From positions 81,404,564 through 81,468,563 of the forward strand of contig CM077166.1 of assembly GCA_039583875.1 (NCBI GenBank): a stretch of 64,000 bases of DNA, in the 5' to 3' direction. The translations under genes were made by a program, and so were the position numbers. Shown one piece after another: positions 34,487 to 45,376 of this stretch. Below the pieces are notes generated by a model. The model saw only the letters and a program-made list of their open reading frames with translations, did not search any database and was not told the DNA's origin. The DNA is from Platanthera guangdongensis (taxonomy: Eukaryota; Streptophyta; Magnoliopsida; Asparagales; Orchidaceae). How positions within the stretch are numbered: position 1 is the first letter of the stretch; each line of letters starts with the position of its first letter.

Positions 34487-36415
34487 TTGGACTTAGGTTT
34501 TAGAACCAAACTTCATCTTCTCCGTTATTTTTCTCCCGAACCAGAGCAGCGAGCAAGAGAGAGAGTTTCTTTTTTGTGAATCTTCTGGTGGCCGCCGACG
34601 GTTCTCCGGTGCTCGAAATCTTCAACCGAACTTAGATCCGGAAAGCTCTCGCCGAGAGCTATGCTATCGTGGTAATTTCTTCCTCATTCCTTGAGTTTTT
34701 TTCGTTAGGGTTTTTCGGCCCTAATCCATTTTCCGCCATTTTGTCTAGATCTCAACTTCTCCCGCATCCTTTTTGCCCCGACCTACGACGTGGAGTGATT
34801 CAGTGGATTTTTTCCGGTAAAATCCAAGGCAAGTCATGGTTTCTCCTCTTTTCTCCTTGTCTGATTAGATGGTAACGGCTATGTTTTCATGTTCCCTAAA
34901 ATTTTCTACACTTTTTCTTCCAAATTATTGCAAAGATTAACCGCTTTGTTGACCACATATTGTTATGTTGTTTTACCATGATAAACTTGAACTTGTCTAT
35001 TTATGTTTAATCGTCCTTGAAGTGTCTTATCGATGGCTTAAGTGCCTTAGCTCTTGTTATCAAACGTATTAGAGTTTAATTAGTGTTGTAAATCGGTCCT
35101 AAGGGTTGATCAACCATGTCCGGAATCTAGTAATGTCAAGTAGAGTTTGTCGAGCCAAATCCCGAGGTATTTGTGTTGTGGTTTTTTTTTGGGTTTCTTG
35201 AATACGGGTGTTAGTGGACGTTTCCACCTTCGCAGTGTTTGTTACCTTCATTAGTGCCCTGTGGAAGTCTACCTGGTTTTTGGATGTCTGCGCTGTATGG
35301 TGGAGAGCATGAGACTCCCTCGCTGTTAGACGGATTGTATATCCGTTGTTTTGGGTGGTGTGTCCAAGAGTGACCACTTCGCCTGTATTTTTTGGGTGGT
35401 GTGTCCAAGAGTGACCACTTCGCCGTAATTTTGGGTAGGGTCGACCACAGGTTCCTAATGAAGGTTTTGTTTTTTTTTCTTTCTGGGGAAATATTTATGT
35501 AGTCACCTTATAGCCTTGTGCGTATGGTGTACTCTTATGGAACGTGACAAGTCACGTAGGACTTCTCTTCCTGTTGATGCCCTGTTTCTTTTGTACTTTG
35601 CTTCAGTACTTTTGGTCTTGGGCTGGTACCCCTGTTGACCTTTGTTTATTTTTGCTTATTATGTTTTCCTGCCACTACTTGTACCTTCTTGCTGAGGTGT
35701 TCTGTCTTTGGAATGCCTCAGGTTCAGAGTTGTAGCAGGTAGCAGTGCTGGTTTTGGAGTTTTCTGGCGGCAGTGTTGGCCGTGGTTGTTGCCTCGTCTT
35801 AGCGAGGTAGTTTGTTGGTTTTTTTAGTTTTACTAGTTCATACATACTTTTGTTCGTGGGTTCGTGTCAGTTTGTTGGTGCCCACTGATTTTGTTAGTTG
35901 CTGATACTTGCTAGCTGCTCATTTATTTAATAGTGGATGTGGTTTACTTGCTCTCTGGGAGGATTTATGCTAGGAATGCATGTTAGGTATTTTCAACCAT
36001 AAAATCTACTACTATTACTTCATACATTACATGATTTGAAACTCTAACCCGTTATTTTTAGCGACCGTAAAAGCTATCTTTCCTACTATAATAAATTTAG
36101 AGTTCTACATGGCATGAGTTGTCCTCTGGGGACGTTTAATCTCATGTAAGATGTTTGAGTCAATCTAAACAAGCATTTTTCCGCAGCGTATAACCATATT
36201 TTGATTCGTGGACTAAATGAGCCACTAAGCCGAGGGATACGGCTAACTGTTGCACTTAACTGATTTTCCTTAAAATAACTTAAAGGATCTTTCTCCATGA
36301 TTAAGTAGGTTTTTGCCTGAGCGTCCGCAGTTATCCTCTGCTGACGTGGCATCATGACACGCATTTTCCCTTACTCTGATAAGCTATTTATGTGGTGAAA
36401 ATGTGGGTTGTGACA
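33002..36415 (+). repeat. 3' LTR of gypsy element C1
   Basis: 3414 bp, about 100 bp longer than the 5' LTR, almost entirely because of an expanded AT microsatellite (34390-34484). It carries the same CTCGAG arrays and ends TTGTGACA before the AAGTA duplication. Scattered substitutions from the 5' LTR are clearly more frequent than between the B LTRs. Confidence 0.94.
34390..34484. repeat. (AT)n microsatellite at the TATA position of the C1 3' LTR
   Basis: About 47 uninterrupted AT dinucleotides. The 5' LTR has only about 8 at the same place (14134-14149), so it expanded after insertion. It lies in the TATA-like tract upstream of the presumed transcript start. Long frames of repeated Ile/Tyr here are artefacts. 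Confidence 0.95.
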
Positions 36416-36420
36416 AAGTA

Positions 36421-37561
36421 AATCTGAAGTTTCTTCAAAAATACTGATTTACAGTTTTCTCTGGATCTGTCTTGATCTTCTTAAATTTTAATCTTCTGAT
36501 TGATTGATGATTCAATAATTGTGATCAATCTTTTTTTGTTGAAGGAGAAAAGCCTTTATATAGTCTTCCTCCAAGGTAACCGACTGATCCAGTTTCTAAC
36601 GATCTTCTGACAGCTCTGACAGTTGCAGTAGAACGGCTGAAATGGCAGTTGTCAAGTCATCCAGTCACTTCTTGAAATCACTGTCTCTGTCTAAAAGTGT
36701 CGAGACTGATCTTCATTATGTGTCGACACAAATAGACTAAGTGTCGACACAAGTGGACTAAGTGTCGACACAAGTGGACTAAGTGTTGACACTAGCCTTG
36801 ATGGTGTCGACGCAACTCCTTGTGTTGTTGTAATAGCTTCTCGACACTGCTTCTTCAGAATGTGTCGACACTAATTCTGTGTGTCGACACAAGCCTTCTG
36901 TTGAATGTGTTTACACTGATTCTGTGTGTCGACACAAGTACTTCTTCTTTAACACTTAGTTGAATTCTGCTGTATGTCGACACATCTCCTTTGTGTCGAC
37001 ACATACTTTCTTGTGTTGAACCTTCCTGAGTGTCGACACATCTCCTTTGTGTCGACACAAGTACTTCTTTTACTTTAACTGTGTTGAAACTTGCTATCTG
37101 TCGACACAAGTCCTGTGTGTCGACATAGTTGATGTCGACAATGCCTTCAGTGTGTTGACACAGCTTCTTGGTGTTGACTCATTGGATGTCAACTAAACTT
37201 CTATGGGTGTCGACACTGCCTCTAAGTGTCGACATGATATATGTTGAGTATTCTTCATAGTGTGTCGACACTGCCTGTATGTGTCGACACTTTTCTTTTT
37301 GTGTCGACTCTGCCTTTCCTGGTGTCGACACAAATACTCCAAGTGTCGACACAGCTTCTCTAGGTGTCGACACAAGCCTTCATAAGTGTCGACACTGCAT
37401 CTCTAGGTGTCGACACATGGACTTAGAAACTTTTCTGCATTTCCTGCAATTACTTAACCTGCACATATAAACTCAAAGCACATCAAATACACCTTGATGT
37501 ATATCATTGAGTAGGGTGAGGATTCTTCAAATCTGGTACACATTTTCCAATGTACCTAACA
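36421..37561 (-). repeat. 3' LTR of the Sirevirus-like element, U3 side (split)
   Basis: Continues from 12765 after element C1 is removed; 820 plus 1141 bp gives 1961 bp against 1969 bp for the 5' LTR. It contains the GTGTCGACAC array (about 36700-37420). On the minus strand the LTR begins TGTTAGGTAC, one base different from the 5' copy. Confidence 0.94.
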
Positions 37562-37577
37562 ATCTCCCCCTATTTGG
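37562..37577 (-). other. Polypurine tract of the Sirevirus-like element
   Basis: On the minus strand CCAAATAGGGGGAGAT directly precedes the LTR start. Together with the primer site at 55930-55942 it fixes the orientation and ends of the element. Confidence 0.9.
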
Positions 37578-37934
37578 AGAAGACATAACCCTTAGTCAAT
37601 GATATACACCATACATAACAAATACACATTATGATGTATAACAATATTATATGACAGGGAAAATACTAAACAACATGTATAAACAATCTTCACAGAATAA
37701 AAATGTAACAGATTGAATATCAAACATTATTTTGTTATAACTTCCAATAGTTTCATTAATCAAAAGTTTACATGGATTTTAATGCAAATGATTACAGAGT
37801 AGTAAACTTAAAAAAATTCTATTCTATGGCTGCACTGGCTCCTTGATGACAATGCCCTTGCCAGATTGAATCTTGGCTTGAACTGGAGCATCAGTGTCAT
37901 CAGCAGGCTTCTTGCCCTTAAGATCTTTCTTCTT
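37578..37934. other. Non-coding stretch between the third gene and the polypurine tract
   Basis: AT-rich. No repeat or gene was seen except that readable codons continue briefly past the stop of the third gene (a Lys/Gly-rich stretch near 37850-37935), suggesting the ancestral protein was slightly longer. Confidence 0.55.
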
Positions 37935-40679
37935 CTATTCTTCAGCCCTTATCTTTTGTCTCTCAAAATAATGGTAAGGCTTAGGGAAATACTTGTTAGG
38001 CTCCTGTACATTAGGAGGTAGCTTCCCTAGTTTAGCCTTTCTTCTGTACTGTACAATAGTCTCTTGTCTGACTTCATGTTTTCTCCATTCCTGATCAGAG
38101 TAACATTTACCCCTCTCTAGGAAATTATCCTTTGCAGCCTTCCAAGCAGTCAGAATAATATTTCTAGAAGTTGGGCTCCACTGTTCAAAATCAGGCCTTA
38201 ACTCTGCCTGTTCTCTGAACCTCTTCTTAGATAATTGAGCTTCTTGCTCTTTTAATACTGCCTCTTGCTCTTTTAATACTGCATCTGACAGAGGCTGTAC
38301 TAATTTCTCAAAAATAATATTGTTATTACCCTCAGGAGGGCTATACATAGATTGTACCTCCTGATGTATCATCTCAAAATCGGCTGGAGGGTAGATTACT
38401 TGTGCAACTTCAGCTGGCTCACCTCCAAAATATGCAGGATTTATCCCAGATTCTGCTACATTATCATCATCACACAAGGGTGGATATCCAAGGGTAGCTC
38501 TGATGCTGTTTGAAATCCATTTAGCATGGTTAGAGCCTGCTTTGACTAATACCCTCTCCCCCTTTATGACTTCTCTTTCTATATGATCCCTAAGATCATC
38601 CTTCTGAAATCTGATCTGAGCATTCAGATAGTTAACACCATCTTTATAAAAAGGTTTTAACTTTTGGAGCTTTTCAGTAATAGCCTTTTGAGAATCTTCA
38701 ATTGCAGTTTTAACAGCAGTTAGGTTCTCTTGTAATTGCTTATCAAAGGCTTCTTTGGCAGTAGCACTTACTACAGTCTGTGCAGTAGCTATATTTTTCA
38801 TTTCAGTGACAATCACATTATGTGATTCAATCAAGTTTTCATTCATTCTTATTTGATTTTCTAAGACATAGCCCTGCTTAACTGCTATGTCATCAACCTG
38901 TGTCTTTATCTGCTCTTGGTGAGTGGCTAGGTAAACCACTGCATTACCTCCTTTATGAAAACAGTCAATCATTTCCTTCTTATTTTGATTTACTTCAAAT
39001 CTAATAGATTTTATATCTTGAGCCAGATCAAATTGAAGGGATTTATGTCCTTCATCCATATATTTTTCTAGAGCCTGCCTTTGCTCATCCATCTTGATCT
39101 GCAAAGCCACCAACAAGGAGCTGTAATCAGCTGTTGGGGCAGGCTGTAGAACAATGGTTTGTAGTGCTTTCTTATAGGTCTGGCTTCTCCTTTTGAAGAC
39201 CTGTAGCTTTCTTTTCTTGGCTCTAGCAGCCTCTTCATCCTCAGAAGCAGAAGTACTGACAATGTCTACTCTATCTTTAGGACTAGGATGCAAGTCCTTC
39301 TCAGTCCTTGGTAGCTCCTCCTGTGTCCTTTGCTCCTTATTCTCATTTCTAATTTGCTCCTCTACATTTCTTGCTGTCTCCTCCTGAGACCTAACATGCT
39401 CCCCCTTAAGATCTACCTGCTCCCCCTCAAAAGCTGCTCTCTCGCCCTGAAAATCAGTCTGTAATAAATCAGGGAACAGCTCGTCTAGAGTATACTCCTG
39501 TTGAGAAGGAACTGGAGAGTTTCTTATCTCTGGAGAATTATCAGCAACTGATGTGTCCTCCATGACAACATCTTGTGGCTGACTATGTATCTGATTTTGC
39601 TGATCAACATCAAGTAATGATTCAGTCAATACTTTGTCCTCAATATTGAAAATAGATTGATTAACTTCATGTATTACCTCTAGGATTGTTTGAGTAGCCA
39701 GTTCACTATCCAAGTGAGTTGACTCTTCCACATGATGAGGCTCCCCCTGGAGTGGATCCATGTGAATGGGGCTAGCAGATGGTAGATCCCCCTGCCTCTG
39801 GGCATCATCAGTCCTTACTGGTGACCTTCCAGTAACATCAGCTGCTTCCTTATCAACTTCATCCTCATTAGAACTGAAAACTACTTGCTCCTCTGAGCTA
39901 CTTGAGGATTCAGGAGCCACAAAGGCTTTCTTCTTCTTCTGTTGAGAAACTTCCTTTTCAGGAGTAGGCATGTCCTTAGTTAACACCCTATACCACCTTG
40001 AGATAATCCTAACATCCATTCTCCTCATATGGTTTATCTTAGAACCTGCAGCTTGGTTCATCACTTCAGGAATAGTTCCAGCCAAGAACAAACTCATAAT
40101 CCTACCCAGATTGGGCTTCTTCAAACTTTCCTTAATATTGTCAAACATCACTGCTGACCAATCAGTTTTGAGTTTGAAAATGATCCTTGTCATTAAACTG
40201 AACATGTGAGCTGATATTCTATCATGCCCACCTGGCTTGCTCAGAATCACCTTCCCAACTACTTCAGATAAAAACTTTCCTTGTATGTTCATCCCTTTCC
40301 TGTTAAAAACTGGTCCAATCTTCATGTTTGAATCTAATCCACACCATTGCAGTGCCTCTCTTATCCTTGATGCAGGTACATCTTCCTCTTCTTTAGTTCT
40401 AGGTAGATGTAAAACTTTTCTTAGACTTTTCTGGGTGACTTTCACCTTAACTCCATGGACTTTGGATTTAATCTTAAGACCAGTTTCATCAAGGGTAGCT
40501 GCACTAAAGAATTCGAGGACCTCCTTCTTCCAAATCTTGATTGGCTCTGAAACTAGATACTCTAACCCAGTCTCTGCAACTAGGGTTACAACACCTTGAA
40601 TTTCTGGTTCCGCATCGTCAAAGGCATGTCGCACTAGCTCAGAACCTTCATTGATGTTCTCTTCTAGCTTGGGCGCCAT
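37935..40679 (-). CDS. Third (env-position) gene of the Sirevirus-like element
   Basis: An open frame of 914 codons from MAPKLEENINEG (40679); an in-frame start 16 codons upstream lies in palindrome sequence and is less likely. The N-terminal third is globular (VHGVKVKVTQKSLRKVLHLP, then GRIMSLFLAGTIPEV) and resembles the N-terminus of plant retrotransposon env-like proteins. The middle is acidic and low-complexity (SSSSSEEQVVFSSNEDE, repeated Gln/Glu). Roughly residues 530-720 form long amphipathic helices likely to coil. The C-terminus is basic, with a doubled AVLKEQE segment. No signal peptide or membrane helix was seen, so a true envelope role is doubtful. It stays open although gag and pol of the same element carry stops. 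Confidence 0.85.
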   Translation of the reverse strand: MAPKLEENINEGSELVRHAFDDAEPEIQGVVTLVAETGLEYLVSEPIKIWKKEVLEFFSAATLDETGLKIKSKVHGVKVKVTQKSLRKVLHLPRTKEEEDVPASRIREALQWCGLDSNMKIGPVFNRKGMNIQGKFLSEVVGKVILSKPGGHDRISAHMFSLMTRIIFKLKTDWSAVMFDNIKESLKKPNLGRIMSLFLAGTIPEVMNQAAGSKINHMRRMDVRIISRWYRVLTKDMPTPEKEVSQQKKKKAFVAPESSSSSEEQVVFSSNEDEVDKEAADVTGRSPVRTDDAQRQGDLPSASPIHMDPLQGEPHHVEESTHLDSELATQTILEVIHEVNQSIFNIEDKVLTESLLDVDQQNQIHSQPQDVVMEDTSVADNSPEIRNSPVPSQQEYTLDELFPDLLQTDFQGERAAFEGEQVDLKGEHVRSQEETARNVEEQIRNENKEQRTQEELPRTEKDLHPSPKDRVDIVSTSASEDEEAARAKKRKLQVFKRRSQTYKKALQTIVLQPAPTADYSSLLVALQIKMDEQRQALEKYMDEGHKSLQFDLAQDIKSIRFEVNQNKKEMIDCFHKGGNAVVYLATHQEQIKTQVDDIAVKQGYVLENQIRMNENLIESHNVIVTEMKNIATAQTVVSATAKEAFDKQLQENLTAVKTAIEDSQKAITEKLQKLKPFYKDGVNYLNAQIRFQKDDLRDHIEREVIKGERVLVKAGSNHAKWISNSIRATLGYPPLCDDDNVAESGINPAYFGGEPAEVAQVIYPPADFEMIHQEVQSMYSPPEGNNNIIFEKLVQPLSDAVLKEQEAVLKEQEAQLSKKRFREQAELRPDFEQWSPTSRNIILTAWKAAKDNFLERGKCYSDQEWRKHEVRQETIVQYRRKAKLGKLPPNVQEPNKYFPKPYHYFERQKIRAEE

Positions 40680-41040
40680 TAGGGTTTGGAGAAATTTTGA
40701 ATTTAGAGAAGAGAGATGTCGACACACAAGTTTGGTCTCGAAACTATGGTGAGCGTGTCGACAAACAATGTGGATGACCTATTTATACCTTTCTAAAATC
40801 GAAGGTGAAAAGGCGCGTTGAAATACTTGAAATGTGTCGACACTGTTGAAAAGTGTCGACACATACTTCTAATGTCTCGACAACTATGTGTCGACACAAA
40901 TATAGTCGACAGAATATATGTGTCGACACTTATACATCTCAGCTCGACGATTAGTCGAAACTCGACTCGACGAAATTAGTGTTAAATCTAAGTGTCGACA
41001 CCACCCTGGATGTATCGACACCTACAATGCATGTGTCGAC
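40680..41040. repeat. Palindrome-rich spacer upstream of the third gene
   Basis: Contains about nine GTGTCGACA-type palindromes and a TCGACGATTAGTCGA variant. It is the right half of the pol/third-gene spacer, cut by element D; the other half is 50507-50640. It ends in TCGAC (41036-41040), the left copy of the D target duplication. Confidence 0.85.
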
Positions 41041-43343
41041 TGTAACACCCCCTATCCGTCACATAGCATAAAGCAGTAGGTCCGGCCGGGGCCCGACGCC
41101 GTATGCCACAGACAGACCGGGTGGTTACTTATGGAAACCATCCAACCAATCTCAACGTCCTACACAGAGCATTCTAGCGGAAGCAGTTTATAAAAGTTGT
41201 AAACAAGAACCCAACATCAAAGCACGAATGTCCACTAATACAAAATAGGAATGTTATACAAAATACCCAAAACAAGCCTTAAGGTCTTACAAAATGTTTC
41301 ACTTGAATATTACATGTTTTACAAACCACGGCACGCAGGCCGGTCATACATGCATAAAACAGTAAACACTTCCATTTGGGCCTTCGAGGGACGGCTTCGC
41401 AAAAAGGGCTTTAGCCCGCTATTGATCGCTTGGTCCAGCTGCACCTGTAAACAACAAACCACCGCACGGTGGAAAAACAAGGCAACGGTCAGCAATGCTG
41501 ACCAAATTATAACGATCCCGCCCCCAACTCGGGGCGGCGATGCTCCTTCCCTGCATTTCATTAGCATAAGCGAGCAACGTATATCAATAGCCATTTCATC
41601 ACAGACGTTGGCTCGCACGGCCACACACCCCGTGCACTCAGGGCACATTCTCGGTGAACCGGTCGATGTCACGTCAATTAAAGCCATTAACATTCCGGAC
41701 TCACCACCGCCACTTAGACGGCCAAACCTATGAGCAAATTGTCTTCTCGGCATGGGTCACGTCAATTTAAGCCATTGACCGCCGAAGACTCACATCTATG
41801 CCAACGGCAAGTGCCACGTAACCTTAGGTCTCTTTAACCGAACGACATAGAGCGGGTACGGTTCCATCTAACCCGTGCTCACATCGCAATGACAATTTAA
41901 GCCATTTGCGCGGGTCAAACTTCCACCGAGTCCCATTCTATCACAAGTCACATAACTCGGTTATGTTCAAGTTGGCTCTCATGCCACCAAGTTGGCAAGA
42001 TCTTATATCCGCCCAATTTTTCGGGTGTACCTTTGGGTTAGTCCCCAAGGCTCCCTGCTGCAATCTACCGCGTAGAAAACCCGAAAAACAACCAATAGCA
42101 CGGAGTCTTCTCCGACATTTATGCAATGCAACATCACCGATCCAGAACGACATGTCCGGGTAGGCTTCACACATCATGTCTATGTCCGTTCTCGCATACG
42201 GACTCTAAACAATGGGGACTTCACATATCTACCCGAAGGAACACCTCCAACTCTCCGCAAACTCGCGAGAGCGGGCTTCCTATGCTAAGAAAGAGAGCTA
42301 TTCATGCTCAAGATGAGGATCATTACCCTTGCGTTCCTCTTTGGCGCCATTGAAAAGTAATCGGATGAAAACCACTGCACTAGCGTTGCCTCCGTGGATC
42401 CGGAGTCGGCTTGCGATTCGGAGCTCCGAAGCTCCTCCAATGGCGGATCTAGCTCCTTCTTCCTCCCTTGGCTCTCCTCTCTCTCCAAGGATTTAGAAAG
42501 ATGATAAGGTATGAAAAGTGAGGGTTTTCCAAGTCCACTTACGGGTATATCCTCTCAGGAACAACCCCCAGTCGTTGGATCTTCAGTTAAAGAAATGAAC
42601 GGCTTCGATTCGGGGTTGAAATGCCCAATCTAGACCGAACACGGCCTAACACACGCCCGTGTCCAGGGCCGTGTGCCGCATTCGCCGTCAAAATAGAATC
42701 ACCTGGAACCTCACACGGGTATCGAACACACCCGTGTTCGAACTGACACGCCCGTGTTCCACCTGACACGGCCGTGTGGCCGGCCGTGTACCCCATGATT
42801 TTTCCCCAAAATCAACCCGAGCACTGCACGGGTTCTAGGACACGCCCGTGTCCTTGCCCGTGTCACCTTGACATGCCTGGGCCCCAGGCCGTGTACACGG
42901 GACACTTTGTCGAGTGAAGATCGACGATTTGATGACACGGCCTTGGACACGCCCGTGTCCTCGGCCGTGTGCCTTGTCTCGACGATCGTCGAGCGAATCT
43001 CGTCGACTCCCTGGGACGATCGTCGACACGGGTCGACACGCCCTGCGACACGCCCGTGTCACAGGCCATGTGCCCACTCTCGACGAATCGTCGAGTAAAT
43101 CTCGACGACTTCACGGCTAAGTGTCGACACGGGTCGACACGCCCTGCGACACGCCCGTGTCGCAGGCCGTGTGCCCACTCTCGACGAATCGTCGAGTAAA
43201 TCTCGACGTCTTCGCGGCTAAGTGTCGACACACGCTTGACACACCCTGGGACACGCCCGTGTCCCAGGCCGTGTGCCTGCTGCCAGAACCCAAACTGGCC
43301 CAAAACGTCCCCCTCTTGCTCCTTTGAGTTTCGGGGCGTTACA
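41041..43343 (-). repeat. 3' LTR of element D
   Basis: 2303 bp. On the minus strand U3 (43343 to about 42560) holds ACACGCCCGTGT/GGCCGTGT and TCGACGAATCGTCGA palindromes. U5 is GC-rich and open in several frames on both strands (for example 160 codons from 41251). These frames are also present in the other LTR copy but show no family resemblance and are not called as genes. Confidence 0.94.
42640..43285. repeat. Palindrome array in U3 of the D 3' LTR
   Basis: Alternating ACACGCCCGTGTCC and GGCCGTGTGCC half-sites (pairs 10-20 bp apart) followed by three ~105-bp units with CTCTCGACGAATCGTCGAG, CTAAGTGTCGACACGGG and CGACACGCCCGTGTC. The same array is in the 5' LTR at about 49795-50440. Words GTGTCGACAC and GGCCGTGT are shared with elements B and the Sirevirus-like copia. 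Confidence 0.88.
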
Positions 43344-43399
43344 ACTCTCCCCCTCTTAAAAGAATTTCGCCCACGAAATTAAGTAAAGGAAAGACATGT

Positions 43400-44596
43400 A
43401 CAAAACCAAAATTTGTACCTGAGCGGAACAACTCCGGATACTCGTCAAGCATAGTCTGCTCTCGCTCCCAAGAGAGCTCCTCACGGCCGCAATTGTCCCA
43501 CCGGACCTTGACCATCCTGATCTCTTTATTGCGTAGCCGCTTGACCTCCGAGTCCTCGATCCGCACGGGCTTGACCTTTGTCGTTAGCCCACTATCCACC
43601 GGCACTTGATCAACCGCGATCACTTGCGTAGGCTCTTGCACCGCCTTCCGAAGCACCGAAATGTGGAATACATCATGTAAACCACTAAGCTCCACTGAGA
43701 GCTTCAACCGATAGGCCGCTTCACCAACTCGCTCCAGAACCTCAAACGGTCCAAGGTACCTCGGGCTTAGCTTTTTCAATCGCCGCACACGCGAGACACC
43801 CTTGAACAGCTTGATCTTTAAGTATACATAATCGCCCACAGCGAACTCCACGTTCCTGTGCTTGGCATTATAGTACTTTGCTTGTCGGTCCTGAGCGATA
43901 AGCAACCTCTCCCGAATGGTTCTCACCAAAGAAGTAGCCTCCTCCACTTCTGATCGCTTATACAATTTTGACTCACCCGTTTCTAACCAAGACAACGACG
44001 TGCGACATCTTCTACCATATAGGGCCTCGAAGGGCGCCATCTGAATACTCGCTTGGTAGCTGTTGTTGTATGCAAACTCTACCAAATAAAGGTGGTCTTC
44101 CCATTGCTTTCCAAAATCCAAGACACACATGCGGAGCATGTCTTCCATGGTTCTATTGACCCTCTCGGTCTGCCCATCCGTTTGCGGATGGAAGGCTGTG
44201 CTGAATTTCAAATTTGTTCCCAACATTTGTTGCACCAGCCTCCAATCATTGGACGTGAACCGCCCATCTCGGTCACTCACGATGCTGCGGGGCACACCAT
44301 GAAGCCGTACTATGTTATCCACATAAAGCTTTGCTAACTCTCCACCGGATCATCCTTCCTATGCGGAATAAAATGCGACACCTTCGTTAATCGATGCACG
44401 ATCACCAAATGGCGTCGTTCCCCTTTTTCGACCTTGGCAAACCGTGCACAAAGTCCATAGAGATGTCGTCGAATTTCCACTCCGGAATAGGCAAGGACTT
44501 AAGAAATCCTCCCGGCTTTTGGCACTCCGCCTTTACCAAGGCGCAGGTTTGGCACTTCGCTACGTATAGCGCCACATCCTTCTTTAAACTAGGCCA
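43400..44596 (-). pseudogene. pol: Element D integrase core and chromodomain-like tail
   Basis: After a broken stretch ([20 protein letters not shown] near 44440-44500, then stops) an open frame of about 327 codons begins near 44322. It shows [57 protein letters not shown], the [16 protein letters not shown] tail and the end ([16 protein letters not shown]...VKVRWDN) that matches the chromodomain-like terminus of elements B and C1. Catalytic Asp and Glu of this part are present; the first catalytic Asp lies in the damaged stretch. Confidence 0.92.
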
Positions 44597-45376
44597 TCAA
44601 AACAGTTTCTTCACATCGCGGTACATCTTCGTGCTCCTCGGGTGAATCGAGTACTTGGTATGGTTTACCTCGTACAACAATTCCACCCGCAAATTGCCCA
44701 CACTTGGGACGCACAGACGATCGTCTTTCCAAAGCAATCCGTCATCCACAATGAATTGGGAATTTGACTCATCCAGAGCTTCTACCATGAATTGCTTCAT
44801 ATGGACATCCAAATCCGACGCCTGCCGAATCCGATCAGCCAGGTCATATTGGACTTCAGTCCAATTCCGTACTGCTTCAGCACTTGGTTGCCTATCCGCA
44901 CAAACAATCTCCAACGCCTCCAACTCCCGCACCAACCGCTCATCATGCATCGATAGCCAGTTGACTTGAGCTGGGGCTCGGCGATTCAACGCGTCCGCAA
45001 CCGTATTGCCTTTACTAGGCATGTAGTGGATCTTGAATGTATAGTCCCCCAGGAACTCCATCCATCTACGCTGCCGCATATTCAGATCCTTCTGATCAAT
45101 CAGATACTTCACGCTCTTGTGACCGGCGTAGAGATCCATTTTCACACCGTATACAATTACGCCTCCATAGCTTCAAGGCAAAACTCACGGCCATTAACAA
45201 CAAGTCATGGACCGGATAGTTCCTCTCGTGCACTTTTGCTTTCTCAAGCCATAAGCTATTACGCTTCCGTGTTGCAGTAGCACGCAACCCAAACCGCTGC
45301 CCAAAGCATCATTATAAATCTCATAGCCTTCGGTTCCACTTGGCAAAGTCAGCACAGGCGCCGTGGTCAACCGACA
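44597..45376 (-). pseudogene. pol: Element D RNase H and integrase zinc-finger region
   Basis: RNase H remnants (HERNYPVHDLLLMAVSFALK near 45220, DLYAGHKSVKYL near 45140 where the usual SDHKSLKY has changed) lead to MPSKGNTVADALNRR and an integrase N-terminal region (VNHTKYSIHPRSTKMYRDVKKLF near 44600-44680). Two frame changes and stops occur. The same arrangement in similar wording is found in the fragment at 60585-61947. Confidence 0.9.

Larger units (their letters stand above)
12766..36415 (+). mobile_element. Ty3/gypsy chromovirus-type element C1, with element B nested in its leader
   Basis: Ends are TGTAACACCCCC and TTGTGACA, flanked by the 5-bp duplication AAGTA (12761-12765 and 36416-36420). 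The uninterrupted target sequence is visible in the other Sirevirus LTR near 56765. LTRs of 3315 and 3414 bp enclose a primer site, gag (28219), a short gag-pro interval and pol to 32895. Element B interrupts the leader. Pol has only three premature stops, each explained by a single base change, so inactivation is fairly recent. Confidence 0.95.

Noticed and set aside
34321..34579. Frames of repeated Ile-Tyr
   Set aside because: Translation of the AT microsatellite.
37935..40727. Start of the third gene at 40727
   Set aside because: The first 16 codons are the translated palindrome array; MAPKLEEN at 40679 is a better start.
41251..41753. Overlapping open frames of about 145-160 codons on both strands in the U5 of the D LTR, also in the other LTR
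   Set aside because: Both LTRs derive from one template, so conservation is not evidence of coding. Frames are open on both strands because of base composition, and no motif was recognised.
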